Shown: positions 52,955-61,750 of the stretch, piece by piece
Position numbering within the stretch: the first letter of the stretch is position 1
How the letters are laid out: each line of letters starts with the position of its first letter
Assembly (NCBI GenBank): GCA_937928795.1
Contig: CALFWB010000029.1
Location: 1-61,803 of the forward strand
Length of the DNA: 61,803 bases
Direction: 5' to 3'
Source of the DNA: an uncultured Anaerolineales bacterium
GTDB lineage: Bacteria > Chloroflexota > Anaerolineae > Anaerolineales > UBA4823
Translations under genes and position numbers: made by a program
The notes under the pieces: model-generated
What the model saw: the letters and a program-made list of their open reading frames with translations, nothing else
Databases searched by the model: none
Told to the model about the DNA's origin: nothing

Positions 52955-55156
52955 ATGAGATCCGCTTTGGCTTTGCTTATTTTATCAACGTTCGTTCTTT
53001 TCGCTTGCGCGCCATTGCCTGTCACTGCACTTGCGCCGCCGACCGCTTCCCCCACATTCGTCACTCCCCTTTCTTCCCCGGCAACCGTGCTCCCCACCGT
53101 TCTTGAGCCACCTCAAGGTCTTGCTGGCATGACTGCCCCACCTGCATCTTTCTTTATCTTCCTGCCTATCTTGCTAATTCCACCTCAAGGTCTTGCCGGC
53201 CCGGCTGCCCCACCTGCACCTCAGTCACCTTGCAGCAACCACACTTTCGCCGAGGGCGACTCCTACGTTTTTGCCTGTGAAGATGGCCGCAACAGCCTAC
53301 AGTATCGTTACACCCCTGAAACAGGTTCACTGCACGACTTGACCGTGCAAGTCGGCGACTTGCCCCCCTTTTGGGTCAGTTTCTTCGGCGGGCCGATTTT
53401 CCTCTTTGGTCAGGAAGAAATCCCTATCTGGGAGTTGGATTCGCTCACTCGCTCGCACACTGCCCCCCGTCTGACTGCTACGGGCTTGGAAATCACCTGG
53501 CAGTTAAGCCACAATGGGCTGACCGTTGAATACACCTATCGTCTTTCGATCCATGGTCGAACGTTGCGGCTGGAGGTCGTTTCCACAGGAGAACACATCT
53601 CCACCTTTTCGCTTGACCGCAGCGAAAACACCGCAGGTGCTCGCATCCTAGCGGTGCCCTACCTCTCCACCTTTGACCTGCTTTTCTATCGCGGTTTCTT
53701 CGTCTCGGCTTACTTTGACTGGACGCAATCGGACGCTTCGCGCTACGAAAAAGTCAGCCAGCCCTTTTCGGAAACTTCCTTTCACTTTAGCCAGATGGCG
53801 TTTTACGAGCCGCATACCGAAGGCAGGCGGCAAACGCTGCACGAGGTGATCTACTTCACCGTTTCAGACAGACTGGCTGACGTGCTGCCCACCATCCCTC
53901 ACTTATCGTCTCCTTACCGCGAGGTACTGAGCGGGCGCACTGTGGTGGACTTGTGGAGCGAAGCGCCGTTTGCTGAAAGCCAAGCGCTGCTGGAGGCGCT
54001 GCGCCAACGCAGCGTGACCGATCTCTTGGTGATTCGTCATACGTGGCAGCGTTGCGGCTTTGACGATTGCTATCCCAATGTTCTCCCAGCGCGGGGAGAG
54101 TGGGGCGGCGATACAGCCCTGCGCGATCTAGCCCAAACCGCCCGTGAGGCTGGTTATCTCTTCGCCCTGCACGAGAATTACGCGGACTTTTACCCTAACG
54201 CCGGAGTGGGTTCGCCTGAAGACCTAGCCCTCGATCCGCAGGGAAACCCCCGCTTGGCTTGGTACAACGAGACGACCGGCGTGCAAGCCCATCTGCTCAG
54301 TCCCTTTCGCACTTTGCACTATGCTAATCAGTACGCTCCCGAAATTCACCGCCGCTATGGGACGAGCGCTACGTTTTTGGATGTACACACTGCTGTTCCG
54401 CCCTGGGAGAAGACGGATTACAACGCCCGTTCCAAGGGCAGCGCCCGCTTCCTGCCCGTCTTTCAGGCTTACAGTGACTTGCTATCGTATCTGCGCACAG
54501 CACATGCGGGTCCTATACTGGGAGAGGGCGGGGCGCACTTCCTCTACGCCGGTCTGGTGGACGGCGTGGCGGCAGAGTATGAGCAGAGTGGCAGCACGCT
54601 GCCGCTGGTGGATTTTGCTCTGCTGCGCCTGCACCCGTTGATGGTCAATCATGGGGTGGGCTATTTCCCGTATTACTTTGCGCAGGATGGCAATCCAAAA
54701 TGGTCGGGATACACACGGGATGACCACTATCGCTACATGGCAAACGAAATTGCCTTTTGCCATGCTGGCTATGTGGATACGCCGGAACTTATGGAGAGCC
54801 CGGAAGCCTGGCTGGAATGGGTCGAACGCGAGGCACGCCTAGTCGCTCCCATTCATCGGCGGTGCGCTACAGCGCAGGCAACGCGTGTTCTCTATCGAGT
54901 GAGTGGCGAACTGGTCGGCGTGGAACAGGCGGTTGCTGCGCAGCAAGCGGAGCAGGTATTTGTCGAATACGACAACGGCTTGCAAGTGTATGTCAACCGC
55001 CATCCGACACAGTCCTGGCAAGTGACGCTGGATTTCACCCCCTCCTGGGCGGATTTCAGCGCCCTTGCGAATGGAACGCGGCAGGACTTTGTCGGCGCAC
55101 CGCAGAGTGTTTCTTTCCTCCTGCCGCCGCATGGCTGGGTGGCCGTTATGCGTTGA
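52955..55156 (+). CDS. Secreted glycoside-hydrolase-like lipoprotein (TIM barrel, GH101/DUF5696-like)
   Basis: The 733-residue protein has a lipoprotein signal (FVLFACAP, lipobox FAC) and a Pro-rich region with a tandem duplication (PPQGLAG units). A beta-sandwich domain follows (about 85-320), then a putative TIM barrel (about 330-650, VTDLLVIRHTWQRCG, YLFALHENYADFYPN, SATFLDVHTAVPPWEKTDYN) and a C-terminal beta domain. The strand-end Asp in TFLDVHT and the acidic GEGGAHFLYAGLVDG region resemble catalytic sites of GH101-like or DUF5696 proteins, which cut O-linked or other glycans. Substrate and exact family are uncertain. It is divergent from the M23 operon. Confidence 0.65.
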   Translation: MRSALALLILSTFVLFACAPLPVTALAPPTASPTFVTPLSSPATVLPTVLEPPQGLAGMTAPPASFFIFLPILLIPPQGLAGPAAPPAPQSPCSNHTFAEGDSYVFACEDGRNSLQYRYTPETGSLHDLTVQVGDLPPFWVSFFGGPIFLFGQEEIPIWELDSLTRSHTAPRLTATGLEITWQLSHNGLTVEYTYRLSIHGRTLRLEVVSTGEHISTFSLDRSENTAGARILAVPYLSTFDLLFYRGFFVSAYFDWTQSDASRYEKVSQPFSETSFHFSQMAFYEPHTEGRRQTLHEVIYFTVSDRLADVLPTIPHLSSPYREVLSGRTVVDLWSEAPFAESQALLEALRQRSVTDLLVIRHTWQRCGFDDCYPNVLPARGEWGGDTALRDLAQTAREAGYLFALHENYADFYPNAGVGSPEDLALDPQGNPRLAWYNETTGVQAHLLSPFRTLHYANQYAPEIHRRYGTSATFLDVHTAVPPWEKTDYNARSKGSARFLPVFQAYSDLLSYLRTAHAGPILGEGGAHFLYAGLVDGVAAEYEQSGSTLPLVDFALLRLHPLMVNHGVGYFPYYFAQDGNPKWSGYTRDDHYRYMANEIAFCHAGYVDTPELMESPEAWLEWVEREARLVAPIHRRCATAQATRVLYRVSGELVGVEQAVAAQQAEQVFVEYDNGLQVYVNRHPTQSWQVTLDFTPSWADFSALANGTRQDFVGAPQSVSFLLPPHGWVAVMR
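53108..53220 (+). repeat. Tandem intragenic duplication in the linker of the glycosidase-like protein
   Basis: Two copies of CCACCTCAAGGTCTTGC-type sequence (53108-53148 and 53180-53220, period 72 bp) encode PPQGLAG-x-x-APPA units. Between them lies a hydrophobic stretch (SFFIFLPILLI), which is odd for an extracellular linker and suggests recent tandem duplication. Confidence 0.65.
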
Positions 55157-55249
55157 TTTCATTCCTCCGCCGAGCAAGGATCAAACTCCTTACAGGAAAA
55201 AGCTTTTAGATGCGTATCGGTGCGCCGATCTCAGCCTTTGGCATTTTTC

Positions 55250-56137
55250 CTACCCCACTTCGGGTGGCTCGATCGCCACAAAGTGCAGGTCTTTTTTTCC
55301 TAACAAGCCGACCATTAAGTGGGTCATGGCATAAAGCTCAAGCGAGAAGGGCAAGTAGCCGCCATAGCCGAGCAGGGGCATTTCAAAGATGCGCAACCAA
55401 TCGGCGTAGGAAATGGTGTAAATCCACTTCGGGTAGGAATAAAAGTTCCACAGCTCCCAAAAGAAACCACAGATCAAAACCCCTACCCACAACGAAACCA
55501 CGGGGCGCCAATCTCCCTTTGCTGTCCATTTGGCTAGATGACGGTTGCCGAGCCAGATATTGAGCGGTTCTAGGATGAAATAGACGGAAATCCACACAAA
55601 CGGGAAGAACCAGCGCGGCCAGAAGAGCAATAACGCCAGCATCACCCAGCCGGCGAGGAAAAAAGCTAAGGTTGTGACCCGAGTAGGACGAATGATGGGT
55701 CCCCGCCCCATGCGTTGGATCCACCGAAAGCCGGCCGCCAACTCCGCTGAGCAAAACACGGCTGGGATCACGGTGGTGAAGTTCAAGGTCGCCCACAGGC
55801 GGAACACAAAAGAGGTGAAGGTCTCTGTGCCGAGATAATGCCAATTCTGCAGGCGTTCGTTGAAAAACTCGAACAACCACCATACCGGGGCAGAAAGCAA
55901 AAACAGGGCGAAAAATCGGCGCCAACTGCGCCTGAGCATTGAACTACCTCGCAGCCAGTAGGTTAGCCCATCAACGGTGAGGCAAAAACCCAACCACAAG
56001 CCGAAAAACAGATAGTGGGTGCGTAAGCCGCTCAGCCCCCAATTCAATGCCCAAAAGATCAAAGTGAGAGTCAGTCCAATCCAGCCATGCAGTGGAAAAA
56101 CTCGTTCCGCCTTTGGGTGAAAGATCGCTCTGTCCAT
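55250..56137 (-). CDS. Multi-pass membrane protein of unknown function
   Basis: The 295-residue protein has about eight hydrophobic segments (for example WIGLTLTLIFWALNWGLSGL, YLFFGLWLGFCLTVDGLTYWL, WVMLALLLFWPRWFFPFVWISVYFIL) and many Trp and Arg residues in short loops. It ends KKDLHFVAIEPPEVG. No transporter or enzyme motif is recognised. Conserved WWLFEFFNER and FFWELWNFYSYPKW segments at matching spacing suggest an internal duplication and a metal or lipid-binding site. It is convergent with the glycosidase-like gene and has no operon partner. Confidence 0.75.
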   Translation of the reverse strand: MDRAIFHPKAERVFPLHGWIGLTLTLIFWALNWGLSGLRTHYLFFGLWLGFCLTVDGLTYWLRGSSMLRRSWRRFFALFLLSAPVWWLFEFFNERLQNWHYLGTETFTSFVFRLWATLNFTTVIPAVFCSAELAAGFRWIQRMGRGPIIRPTRVTTLAFFLAGWVMLALLLFWPRWFFPFVWISVYFILEPLNIWLGNRHLAKWTAKGDWRPVVSLWVGVLICGFFWELWNFYSYPKWIYTISYADWLRIFEMPLLGYGGYLPFSLELYAMTHLMVGLLGKKDLHFVAIEPPEVG

Positions 56138-56267
56138 CTTTTCATCCTCAGTATGTGTTAGGTTTCATCAGCCCATTCAGGCTTGCCTGCGGCTGCTCTT
56201 GCCCGCTATCAAAGCTGCTCGGCGGTGCGCCGCAGTGCAGCCAAGTGTCATCGTTTGAAAAACTGCG

Positions 56268-56373
56268 GCTGAGCGTTTAGGGCGATCGCCGATCATTGTG
56301 ACCTGCATCGGTTGCGTTGTCGGCATCAACGCTCTCCGCTGAGCGCTAGGGGCGATAACTGATCATTGCTACT
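56268..56373. repeat. Imperfect 35-bp duplication at the end of the EamA gene
   Basis: The segment at 56268-56302 (GCTGAGCG...GATCATTG) is repeated with several mismatches and no gaps at 56338-56372, 70 bp away. The second copy contains the stop codon and last codons of the EamA-like gene. The first copy may be the leftover 3' end of a second half-size transporter gene. Confidence 0.5.
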
Positions 56374-56795
56374 CCAATTATCGAGAGCACAATGCCAATG
56401 GCGTTGATCAGGCTCACTTTCTCGCGCAACAAAAACAAGCCTAATCCGACTAAGATAATGTTGATGAAAACACCGGTGACCAGATTGGCGGTGCTCAAAT
56501 TCCAGCCAGCGCGGTACATCAGAACAAACCCCAGCTCAAGGAAAAAGACCGATACCGCAACGGCAAACTGTACCCAATTGATTTGCTTGAAATGGTAGCG
56601 ATAGCCCTCGGCTGGAGGGAAAAATCCCAAAAGAAGGACGCTGAGCATTAAGACGCTTACATAAATACCCGCAATTGAGACGATCGGGTGAATGGTAGGC
56701 GAGATGCGCTTGACAAAGTGATGATAAGCAACTCCACCGATAACGGCTAGAACAGCGGAAATGAGGTACATCAAACGCTCGGCTTTCAACGTCAA
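56346..56795 (-). CDS. Half-size EamA/DMT-family transporter
   Basis: The 149-residue protein has four to five membrane helices and the C-terminal EamA half signature (NLSTANLVTGVFINIILVGLGLFLLREKVSLINAIGIVLSIIGVAMIS). Full-length EamA proteins have ten helices; half-size forms dimerise, like SMR pumps. It lies 46 bp downstream of the epimerase gene on the same strand, so it may be co-transcribed with the mutase genes. Substrate unknown. Confidence 0.8.
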   Translation of the reverse strand: MTLKAERLMYLISAVLAVIGGVAYHHFVKRISPTIHPIVSIAGIYVSVLMLSVLLLGFFPPAEGYRYHFKQINWVQFAVAVSVFFLELGFVLMYRAGWNLSTANLVTGVFINIILVGLGLFLLREKVSLINAIGIVLSIIGVAMISYRP

Positions 56796-56841
56796 AGGTC
56801 GCTAAGGTCTAAAGAATGAGTTGCGCAAGTGAGTTCCCTCC

Positions 56842-57249
56842 TCATGCAACCTCATAGAGCTCAACCAGGACGCCATGTGCGCTTTCGGGATGGATAAAAG
56901 CATATTTTCTCCCATCGGCTGCTTGGCGCGGTTGCTCGTTGATCAGGCGGATGCCTTTTGCCTTGAGCTGCTGCAACATTTCCGTCAAGTTATCCACTTC
57001 AAGGCAAAGATGGTGCATACCCGGTCCACGCTTGGCGAGGTATTTAGCTAAACCGCTATCTTCCGTAGTGGGCAATACCAATTCGATTTCCGAATCGGCG
57101 AGCGGTAGGAAAGCCACTTGGGCGGCTTCAGCAGGGACATCGCGCACTTCGGCGAGCGGGATGCCCAGGGCATCTCGCCAAAAAGACAGAGCAGCCTCCA
57201 TGTCAGAAACGACCACAGCCAGATGGTTGATTTTGCGGATGGTTGGCAT
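56842..57249 (-). CDS. mce: Methylmalonyl-CoA epimerase
   Basis: The 135-residue VOC-fold protein has metal-ligand positions His9 (INHLAVVVSD), His79/80 (GMHHLCLEVDN) and Glu130 (GVLVELYE), as in bacterial methylmalonyl-CoA epimerase. It interconverts (S)- and (R)-methylmalonyl-CoA. The gene begins 9 bp after the mutase stop, with AGGAG upstream, confirming a shared operon for propionate/methylmalonyl-CoA conversion. Confidence 0.93.
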   Translation of the reverse strand: MPTIRKINHLAVVVSDMEAALSFWRDALGIPLAEVRDVPAEAAQVAFLPLADSEIELVLPTTEDSGLAKYLAKRGPGMHHLCLEVDNLTEMLQQLKAKGIRLINEQPRQAADGRKYAFIHPESAHGVLVELYEVA

Positions 57250-57258
57250 CGGTTTCTC

Positions 57259-58914
57259 CTAAAAAGAGGGGGGTTGATACTCACCCCAGACGCGGCGCAG
57301 GGTGTTGCAAATCTCGCCGAGGGTGACGTCGTTTTCGACACATTCGATGAAGAGCGGCATCAGCGCGCCGTCGCCGCGAGCTACAGTTTCTAAATGGGAT
57401 AATAGTTCCTGAACGCGAGCTTGATCGCGTTGGGCGCGCAACTCCGCTAACCGTTGACGTTGGGCAATTTCGATAGCCGGATCGACTTTTAGGCGTTCCA
57501 ATTCGAGCGTTTCTTGGATTTGAAAGCGGTTCACGCCGACTACGATCTGTTCGCCGTGCTCGATCGCCATTTGGGTTTCGTAGGCAGCGTTCTGGATTTC
57601 GTTTTGGATAAAGCCTTGCTCAATGGCGGCTAAGGCGCCGCCCATCGCGTCAATGCGGTCGAGATAAGCCTGGGCGCGTTGCTCAATTTCATCGGTCAGA
57701 TACTCAATCAGATACGAACCGGCCAGCGGGTCGATGGTATCGGCAACGCCCGACTCGTAGGCGATAATCTGCTGGGTGCGTAGCGCAATCCGCGCAGCGG
57801 TTTCGGTTGGCAACCCCAACGCTTCATCCATGCTATTGGTATGCAGCGATTGGGTGCCGCCCAAAACGGCTGCCAGAGCTTGCAAGGTGGTGCGCACGAT
57901 GTTGTTTTCCGGCTGTTGGGCAGTGAGAGTTGAGCCGCCGGTCTGGGAATGGAAACGCAACATCCACGAGCGGGGATTTTGCGCCTTAAATCGTTGGCGC
58001 ATAATCTTCGCGTAGAGACGGCGGGCAGCGCGGAACTTGGCGACCTCTTCGAGAAAATTGTTGTGAGCGTTGAAGAAGAAAGAAATTTGGTCGGCGAACT
58101 CATCCACGCTTAAGCCGGCTTGAATGGCCGATTCAATATAAGCAATGGCATGGGCGAAGGTGAAGGCGACTTCCTGCACGGCCGTTGAGCCGGCTTCGCG
58201 AATATGGTAGCCGGAGATGCTGATGGTGTTCCAGTGGGGCACTTCGTGATGGCAAAAACGGAAGATGTCGGTGATCAAACGCATGGAAGGCTTGGGCGGA
58301 AAGATATACGTTCCACGAGCAACGTATTCTTTGAGAATGTCATTTTGGATCGTGCCGCGCAGTTGACGGATTTCGGCGCCTTGCTTTTTGGCAACCGCAA
58401 TATACATCGCCAGCAGGATCGCCGCCGGGGCGTTAATGGTCATGCTGGTTGAGACCTTATCCAGCGGAATCTCGCGAAACAGGGTCTCCATATCGCGCAA
58501 GGACGAGATCGAAACGCCCACTTTGCCCACTTCGCCGCTGGCGATCGGGTCATCGGCATCATAGCCAATCTGGGTGGGCAAGTCAAAGGCGACCGATAAG
58601 CCGGTCTGCCCTTGTTCGAGCAAGTAGCGATAGCGGCGGTTCGATTCCTCGGCTGTGGCATACCCAGCGTATTGGCGCATCGTCCACAGGCGACCGCGGT
58701 ACATGGTCGGTTGGATACCACGCGTGAACGGCGCTTCGCCGGGAAAGCCGAGTTTCTCCAGATAGGTTTCATCCTCCCAGGTAGGGATGAGAAAGCGAGG
58801 CAAGGGGATGCCAGAAGAAGTGGTAAATTCCTCTTTGCGCTCTGGGAAGCGCTTTAAAGTCGGCTGGAGGGTGCTCTCCTCCCATCGCCGTAGTTCATCG
58901 TTCAATTGGGTCAT
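57259..58914 (-). CDS. Methylmalonyl-CoA mutase, catalytic (large/alpha) subunit lacking the B12 domain
   Basis: The 551-residue protein matches the catalytic TIM barrel of methylmalonyl-CoA mutase: [74 protein letters not shown] (active-site His) and [24 protein letters not shown]. The Tyr in PTMYRG and the Arg in VARGTY favour methylmalonyl-CoA over isobutyryl-CoA as substrate. The C-terminal cobalamin-binding DxHxxG domain is absent, so a separate small subunit must be encoded elsewhere. It couples succinyl-CoA and propionyl-CoA metabolism, and the epimerase follows directly. Confidence 0.94.
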   Translation of the reverse strand: MTQLNDELRRWEESTLQPTLKRFPERKEEFTTSSGIPLPRFLIPTWEDETYLEKLGFPGEAPFTRGIQPTMYRGRLWTMRQYAGYATAEESNRRYRYLLEQGQTGLSVAFDLPTQIGYDADDPIASGEVGKVGVSISSLRDMETLFREIPLDKVSTSMTINAPAAILLAMYIAVAKKQGAEIRQLRGTIQNDILKEYVARGTYIFPPKPSMRLITDIFRFCHHEVPHWNTISISGYHIREAGSTAVQEVAFTFAHAIAYIESAIQAGLSVDEFADQISFFFNAHNNFLEEVAKFRAARRLYAKIMRQRFKAQNPRSWMLRFHSQTGGSTLTAQQPENNIVRTTLQALAAVLGGTQSLHTNSMDEALGLPTETAARIALRTQQIIAYESGVADTIDPLAGSYLIEYLTDEIEQRAQAYLDRIDAMGGALAAIEQGFIQNEIQNAAYETQMAIEHGEQIVVGVNRFQIQETLELERLKVDPAIEIAQRQRLAELRAQRDQARVQELLSHLETVARGDGALMPLFIECVENDVTLGEICNTLRRVWGEYQPPSF

Positions 58915-59127
58915 TCATAACCTCGGTTCGAGCAATTTTTCTTAAGTATACCTGACTCCGCTGCAAAACGGCTGTTTTACCGCTGAGATCGCAGAGAAAG
59001 CAAAATTACCCTTTATAGTGAGCTTATTAGCCCAATCCCAAATGGACGAAAACTACTCTTTAGGAAATCCAAAAGGGTCTCCTCGGAACGCAATTCTGTG
59101 AATTTCCTCGCCACTGGTTTGTTCTTC

Positions 59128-59559
59128 TTATTCTAACAACGTGACAAATTCAACCCCTTTTGTTTTGCACTGTGCGTAAAATTTACGATCTGCGGTTTGA
59201 AACACTGCGTTTAGGTTTTCTGCCAAGGCAAGATAGAGCGAATCATACACCGTTCTCTGCTCTAGTTGCTCTGCCCACTGATAAGCTCTGCGGCATGTCG
59301 AAGCGTCTTCTGAGATAATTTCAAGCGGCAAATTAAGAGCAGCTTGCAAGGCAAGATGAGCATTTTCGGAGGATAAGTTTTCGATCACGGCAATCTTGCG
59401 AATCACACTCGCCACCTCGCTCAGCCATAGGGAGGGAGCGTAAAGGCGCACTTCCTGACGCACCCATGCTTCAATGGCTGTTATTGCCTTTTCGTGCAAA
59501 GATAGCGGCAGGACAGCATGTACGGCAACACTAGCATCAATCACGATTGAGAGGGACAT
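59128..59559 (-). CDS. PIN-domain ribonuclease toxin (VapC-like)
   Basis: The 143-residue protein has the PIN acidic residues: Asp8 (IVIDASV), Glu in LWLSEVASVIRK, Asp in TVYDSLYLALAE and Asp in FQTADRKFY. These coordinate Mg for RNA cleavage. Its start lies 23 bp inside the upstream antitoxin-like gene, the usual antitoxin-toxin coupling. The MITE-like repeat and a 60-bp inverted repeat lie just upstream of the pair. The RNA target is unknown. Confidence 0.88.
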   Translation of the reverse strand: MSLSIVIDASVAVHAVLPLSLHEKAITAIEAWVRQEVRLYAPSLWLSEVASVIRKIAVIENLSSENAHLALQAALNLPLEIISEDASTCRRAYQWAEQLEQRTVYDSLYLALAENLNAVFQTADRKFYAQCKTKGVEFVTLLE

Positions 59560-59836
59560 TCAACCGCTCTTCCCGCACTTCTTGCAGTAGGGCTACGCTA
59601 TCTGTATTAAGAGGTTTTCCCTGCTTTGACTGTAAAATGGCAACGGCTACCTGCCGTGCGGCCTGCACCCGACTCAGACGATCCTGCAGGCTTTGTTCCT
59701 TTTGTTGCAGAGCAAGAGTCAAGAGTTCGCGAGTCACATCCGATAGGCTGCGGTTTTCCTGTTGAGCTAATTGACACAGACGCCGATATTGCTGCGGGGT
59801 GAGCAGAAGTTGAGTGCGTACCATTCGTTCGGCCAT
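59537..59836 (-). CDS. Ribbon-helix-helix antitoxin (VapB-like)
   Basis: The 99-residue protein begins MAERMVRTQLLLTPQQYRRLCQLAQQENRSLSDVTRELLTLALQQ, a ribbon-helix-helix DNA-binding domain, followed by a toxin-binding helical tail. It overlaps the PIN toxin gene. Its promoter (59883-59854) contains an inverted repeat suitable for autorepression. Confidence 0.85.
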   Translation of the reverse strand: MAERMVRTQLLLTPQQYRRLCQLAQQENRSLSDVTRELLTLALQQKEQSLQDRLSRVQAARQVAVAILQSKQGKPLNTDSVALLQEVREERLNVPLNRD

Positions 59837-59853
59837 TGTTCACCTCATCCATA

Positions 59854-59883
59854 TATTACACTTACATTTGTGTATATGTCAAG
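59854..59883 (-). promoter_or_regulatory. vapBC-like promoter with inverted-repeat operator
   Basis: On the minus strand TTGACA (59883-59878), an 18-bp spacer and TAATAT (59859-59854) form the promoter. The inverted repeat TACAC-N8-GTGTA (59858-59875) fills the spacer, a likely antitoxin binding site. The 78-bp repeat starts 16 bp upstream of the -35. Confidence 0.65.
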
Positions 59884-59898
59884 AGTTTCCTGCAAAAA

Positions 59899-59976
59899 GT
59901 GTGCACTCAAAGGTTGTTAGCAACTTTGCTTTGTAGGACAACTCATTGAGTTGTCCTACAACTTTTGCGTTGACAC
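59899..59976 (+). mobile_element. 78-bp MITE-like repeat, copy 2
   Basis: Exactly 78 bp, from GTGTGCACTC to GCGTTGACAC. Terminal inverted repeats match at 15 or 16 of 19 positions (GTGTGCACTCAAAGGTTGT and, on the other strand, GTGTCAACGCAAAAGTTGT). The internal palindrome TTGTAGGACAACTCA-T-TGAGTTGTCCTACAA is intact. It is the reverse complement orientation of copy 1. Confidence 0.85.
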
Positions 59977-59996
59977 GGTTTCCTACCAAAACCAGT

Positions 59997-60056
59997 AATT
60001 CTAAATTTAGACCTGAAAACGCTGGCCTTAGACATCCGATGTGTAAATTTAGAATT
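59997..60056. repeat. 60-bp element with perfect 13-bp inverted repeats
   Basis: AATTCTAAATTTA (59997-60009) and TAAATTTAGAATT (60044-60056) are exact inverted copies flanking a 34-bp G/C-richer core. It lies 20 bp from MITE-like copy 2. It may be another mini-element, an RNA hairpin or a protein site. Confidence 0.55.
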
Positions 60057-60294
60057 GCTGTACAAAAACTTAGGGTTTTTTTCAAGAACCTAATTCTAAG
60101 CTCTTTTCAGTACGGCAAACTCGGCCTAGGCTATTTTCTTTCGTTTCGATTTGTAAGTCCGTAAATGAGAATTCGGATTGTATAGGTGTAGGCTGTATTT
60201 GGTGTTCAAAGGGATAAACTCCAACCGTAAAGGAGTATAATCATTGTGCAAGGGCAAATCACCCATAAACTCTTTACGACATAAAGGGCGCGCT

Positions 60295-61440
60295 ATGAGA
60301 ATTTTAACGGTAGATATTGGCACGGGCACCCAAGACATCTTCCTCTATGACTCTCGCCTAGATATTGAAAACGGCTATAAGCTCATCCTGCCTTCCCCCA
60401 CGATGATGATACGGCGCAAGGTGCAGGCTTGTACCCGACGGGGCGAGGCAATTGCGTTATACGGGGTGATGATGGGCGGCGGACCCTCACACTGGGCGGT
60501 GGAAGACCACTTGCGGTCTGGCTATACTGTTTATGCTACGCCAGCGGCAGCACGTTCTTTCAACGACGACTTGGAAGCCGTACGTCAAATGGGCATTCAA
60601 CTAGTTTCTGAGGATGAAATTCGCGCTTTGCCCCACAATGTGCAACGCATTGAGATGAAAGACTTCGACTTCCAAGCCATTGCTCAGACCTTTGACCTCT
60701 TTGGCGTCGACCTCAGCGATCTGAACGCAGTTGCGGTGGCTGTTTTTGACCATGGCGACGCGCCACCCCATGTTTCCGATCGCCAATTCCGCTTCGATTA
60801 TTTGGATGAGCGCCTGCGTGCTGAAAGCCGCTTAAGCGCCTTTGCTTATCGCTCCGAGCAAATTCCACCGATCATGACCCGCCTGCAAGCAGTCGCTGCT
60901 TCAGCGCAAGGTCTAGATGTGCCGTTGGTGGTGATGGACACCGCTCCAGCCGCTGTGTTGGGCGCTCTATTCGATCCGATCATCGCCAAGCGCAAGCCCT
61001 TGCTCATCGCCAATGTGGGCAATTTCCACACCCTAGCCTTTCGCCTCGGTGAGAACGGCATCGAAGGTCTGTTCGAGCATCATACTGGTCTGATCGATCT
61101 GGCAAAGCTAGAGAACTTACTCATCCGCCTAGCGGAAGGCAGTTTACGCCATGCTGACGTCTTTGATGACATGGGGCACGGTGCACTGGTGTATGATGGA
61201 CGGCCAATAGACTTAACTCAGGGCGATTTTGGTGTCGCCGTCACCGGGCCGCGGCGCAAAATGATGCAACCCTCAAAATTGCGCCCCTACTTCGCTGCAC
61301 CGTTCGGCGATATGATGATCAGCGGCTGTTTTGGCTTGCTGGCGGCTGTGGCAGATTGTCTACCGCAGTTTGCTGAACCCATTCGCCAGTCTCTAACGGG
61401 AAATCCAGATCGGGAGATTGCCCCTTGGGATGTAGAATAA
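60295..61440 (+). CDS. DUF1786 family protein (ASKHA-like fold)
   Basis: The 381-residue protein starts MRILTVDIGTGTQDIFLYD, an actin/Hsp70-like phosphate-binding motif, and contains VAVAVFDHGDAPPHVSDRQFR and LLIANVGNFHTLAFRLG. These match DUF1786, which is often annotated as related to pyruvate formate-lyase activation but has no proven role. The ATG at 60295 is preferred over an in-frame start at 60244, as it aligns with the DIGTGT N-terminus. It stands alone at the window end. Confidence 0.85.
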   Translation: MRILTVDIGTGTQDIFLYDSRLDIENGYKLILPSPTMMIRRKVQACTRRGEAIALYGVMMGGGPSHWAVEDHLRSGYTVYATPAAARSFNDDLEAVRQMGIQLVSEDEIRALPHNVQRIEMKDFDFQAIAQTFDLFGVDLSDLNAVAVAVFDHGDAPPHVSDRQFRFDYLDERLRAESRLSAFAYRSEQIPPIMTRLQAVAASAQGLDVPLVVMDTAPAAVLGALFDPIIAKRKPLLIANVGNFHTLAFRLGENGIEGLFEHHTGLIDLAKLENLLIRLAEGSLRHADVFDDMGHGALVYDGRPIDLTQGDFGVAVTGPRRKMMQPSKLRPYFAAPFGDMMISGCFGLLAAVADCLPQFAEPIRQSLTGNPDREIAPWDVE

Positions 61441-61594
61441 GCCCTTCGCGTTTCCCTGATTCCCAGCCCCATCGGTTCAGCGTTGATCCATCACTCATGG
61501 ATTTGGCTAGAACAGAAAGTCTAAGAGAAGTTGGGTTTAGGATGAGCTTGCTAACAAGGCATGGTCACTTCTAGCGAAACTTATCACCTTGATA

Positions 61595-61664
61595 TGTCCC
61601 TTCGAGCGCAGCGAGAAGTTACTATAATCATACTAGTCTTTTCAAGATTTCTCCTCGCTACGCT
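61595..61664. repeat. Dispersed imperfect palindrome (TTCGAGCGCAGCGAGAA type), copy b
   Basis: TGTCCCTTCGAGCGCAGCGAGAA pairs imperfectly with AAGATTTCTCCTCGCTACGCT. It is the inverted counterpart of 28789-28852. Confidence 0.7.
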
Positions 61665-61750
61665 AGGGCTTTTCAAAAATTTAATGTGAGGCTCTTTTCG
61701 GAACAGCAAGCTCCGCTTTCGAGTGAAGCGAGCAACGTGTCACTTCAAGC

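Larger units (their letters stand above)
59837..60294. other. Repeat-rich spacer between the vapBC-like pair and DUF1786 gene
   Basis: The spacer contains the vapBC-like promoter, MITE-like copy 2 (59899-59976) and a perfect 13-bp inverted repeat pair (59997-60056). A plus-strand -10 TATAAT at 60234-60239 is the likely promoter of the DUF1786 gene. The rest is A/T-rich and non-coding. Confidence 0.6.
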
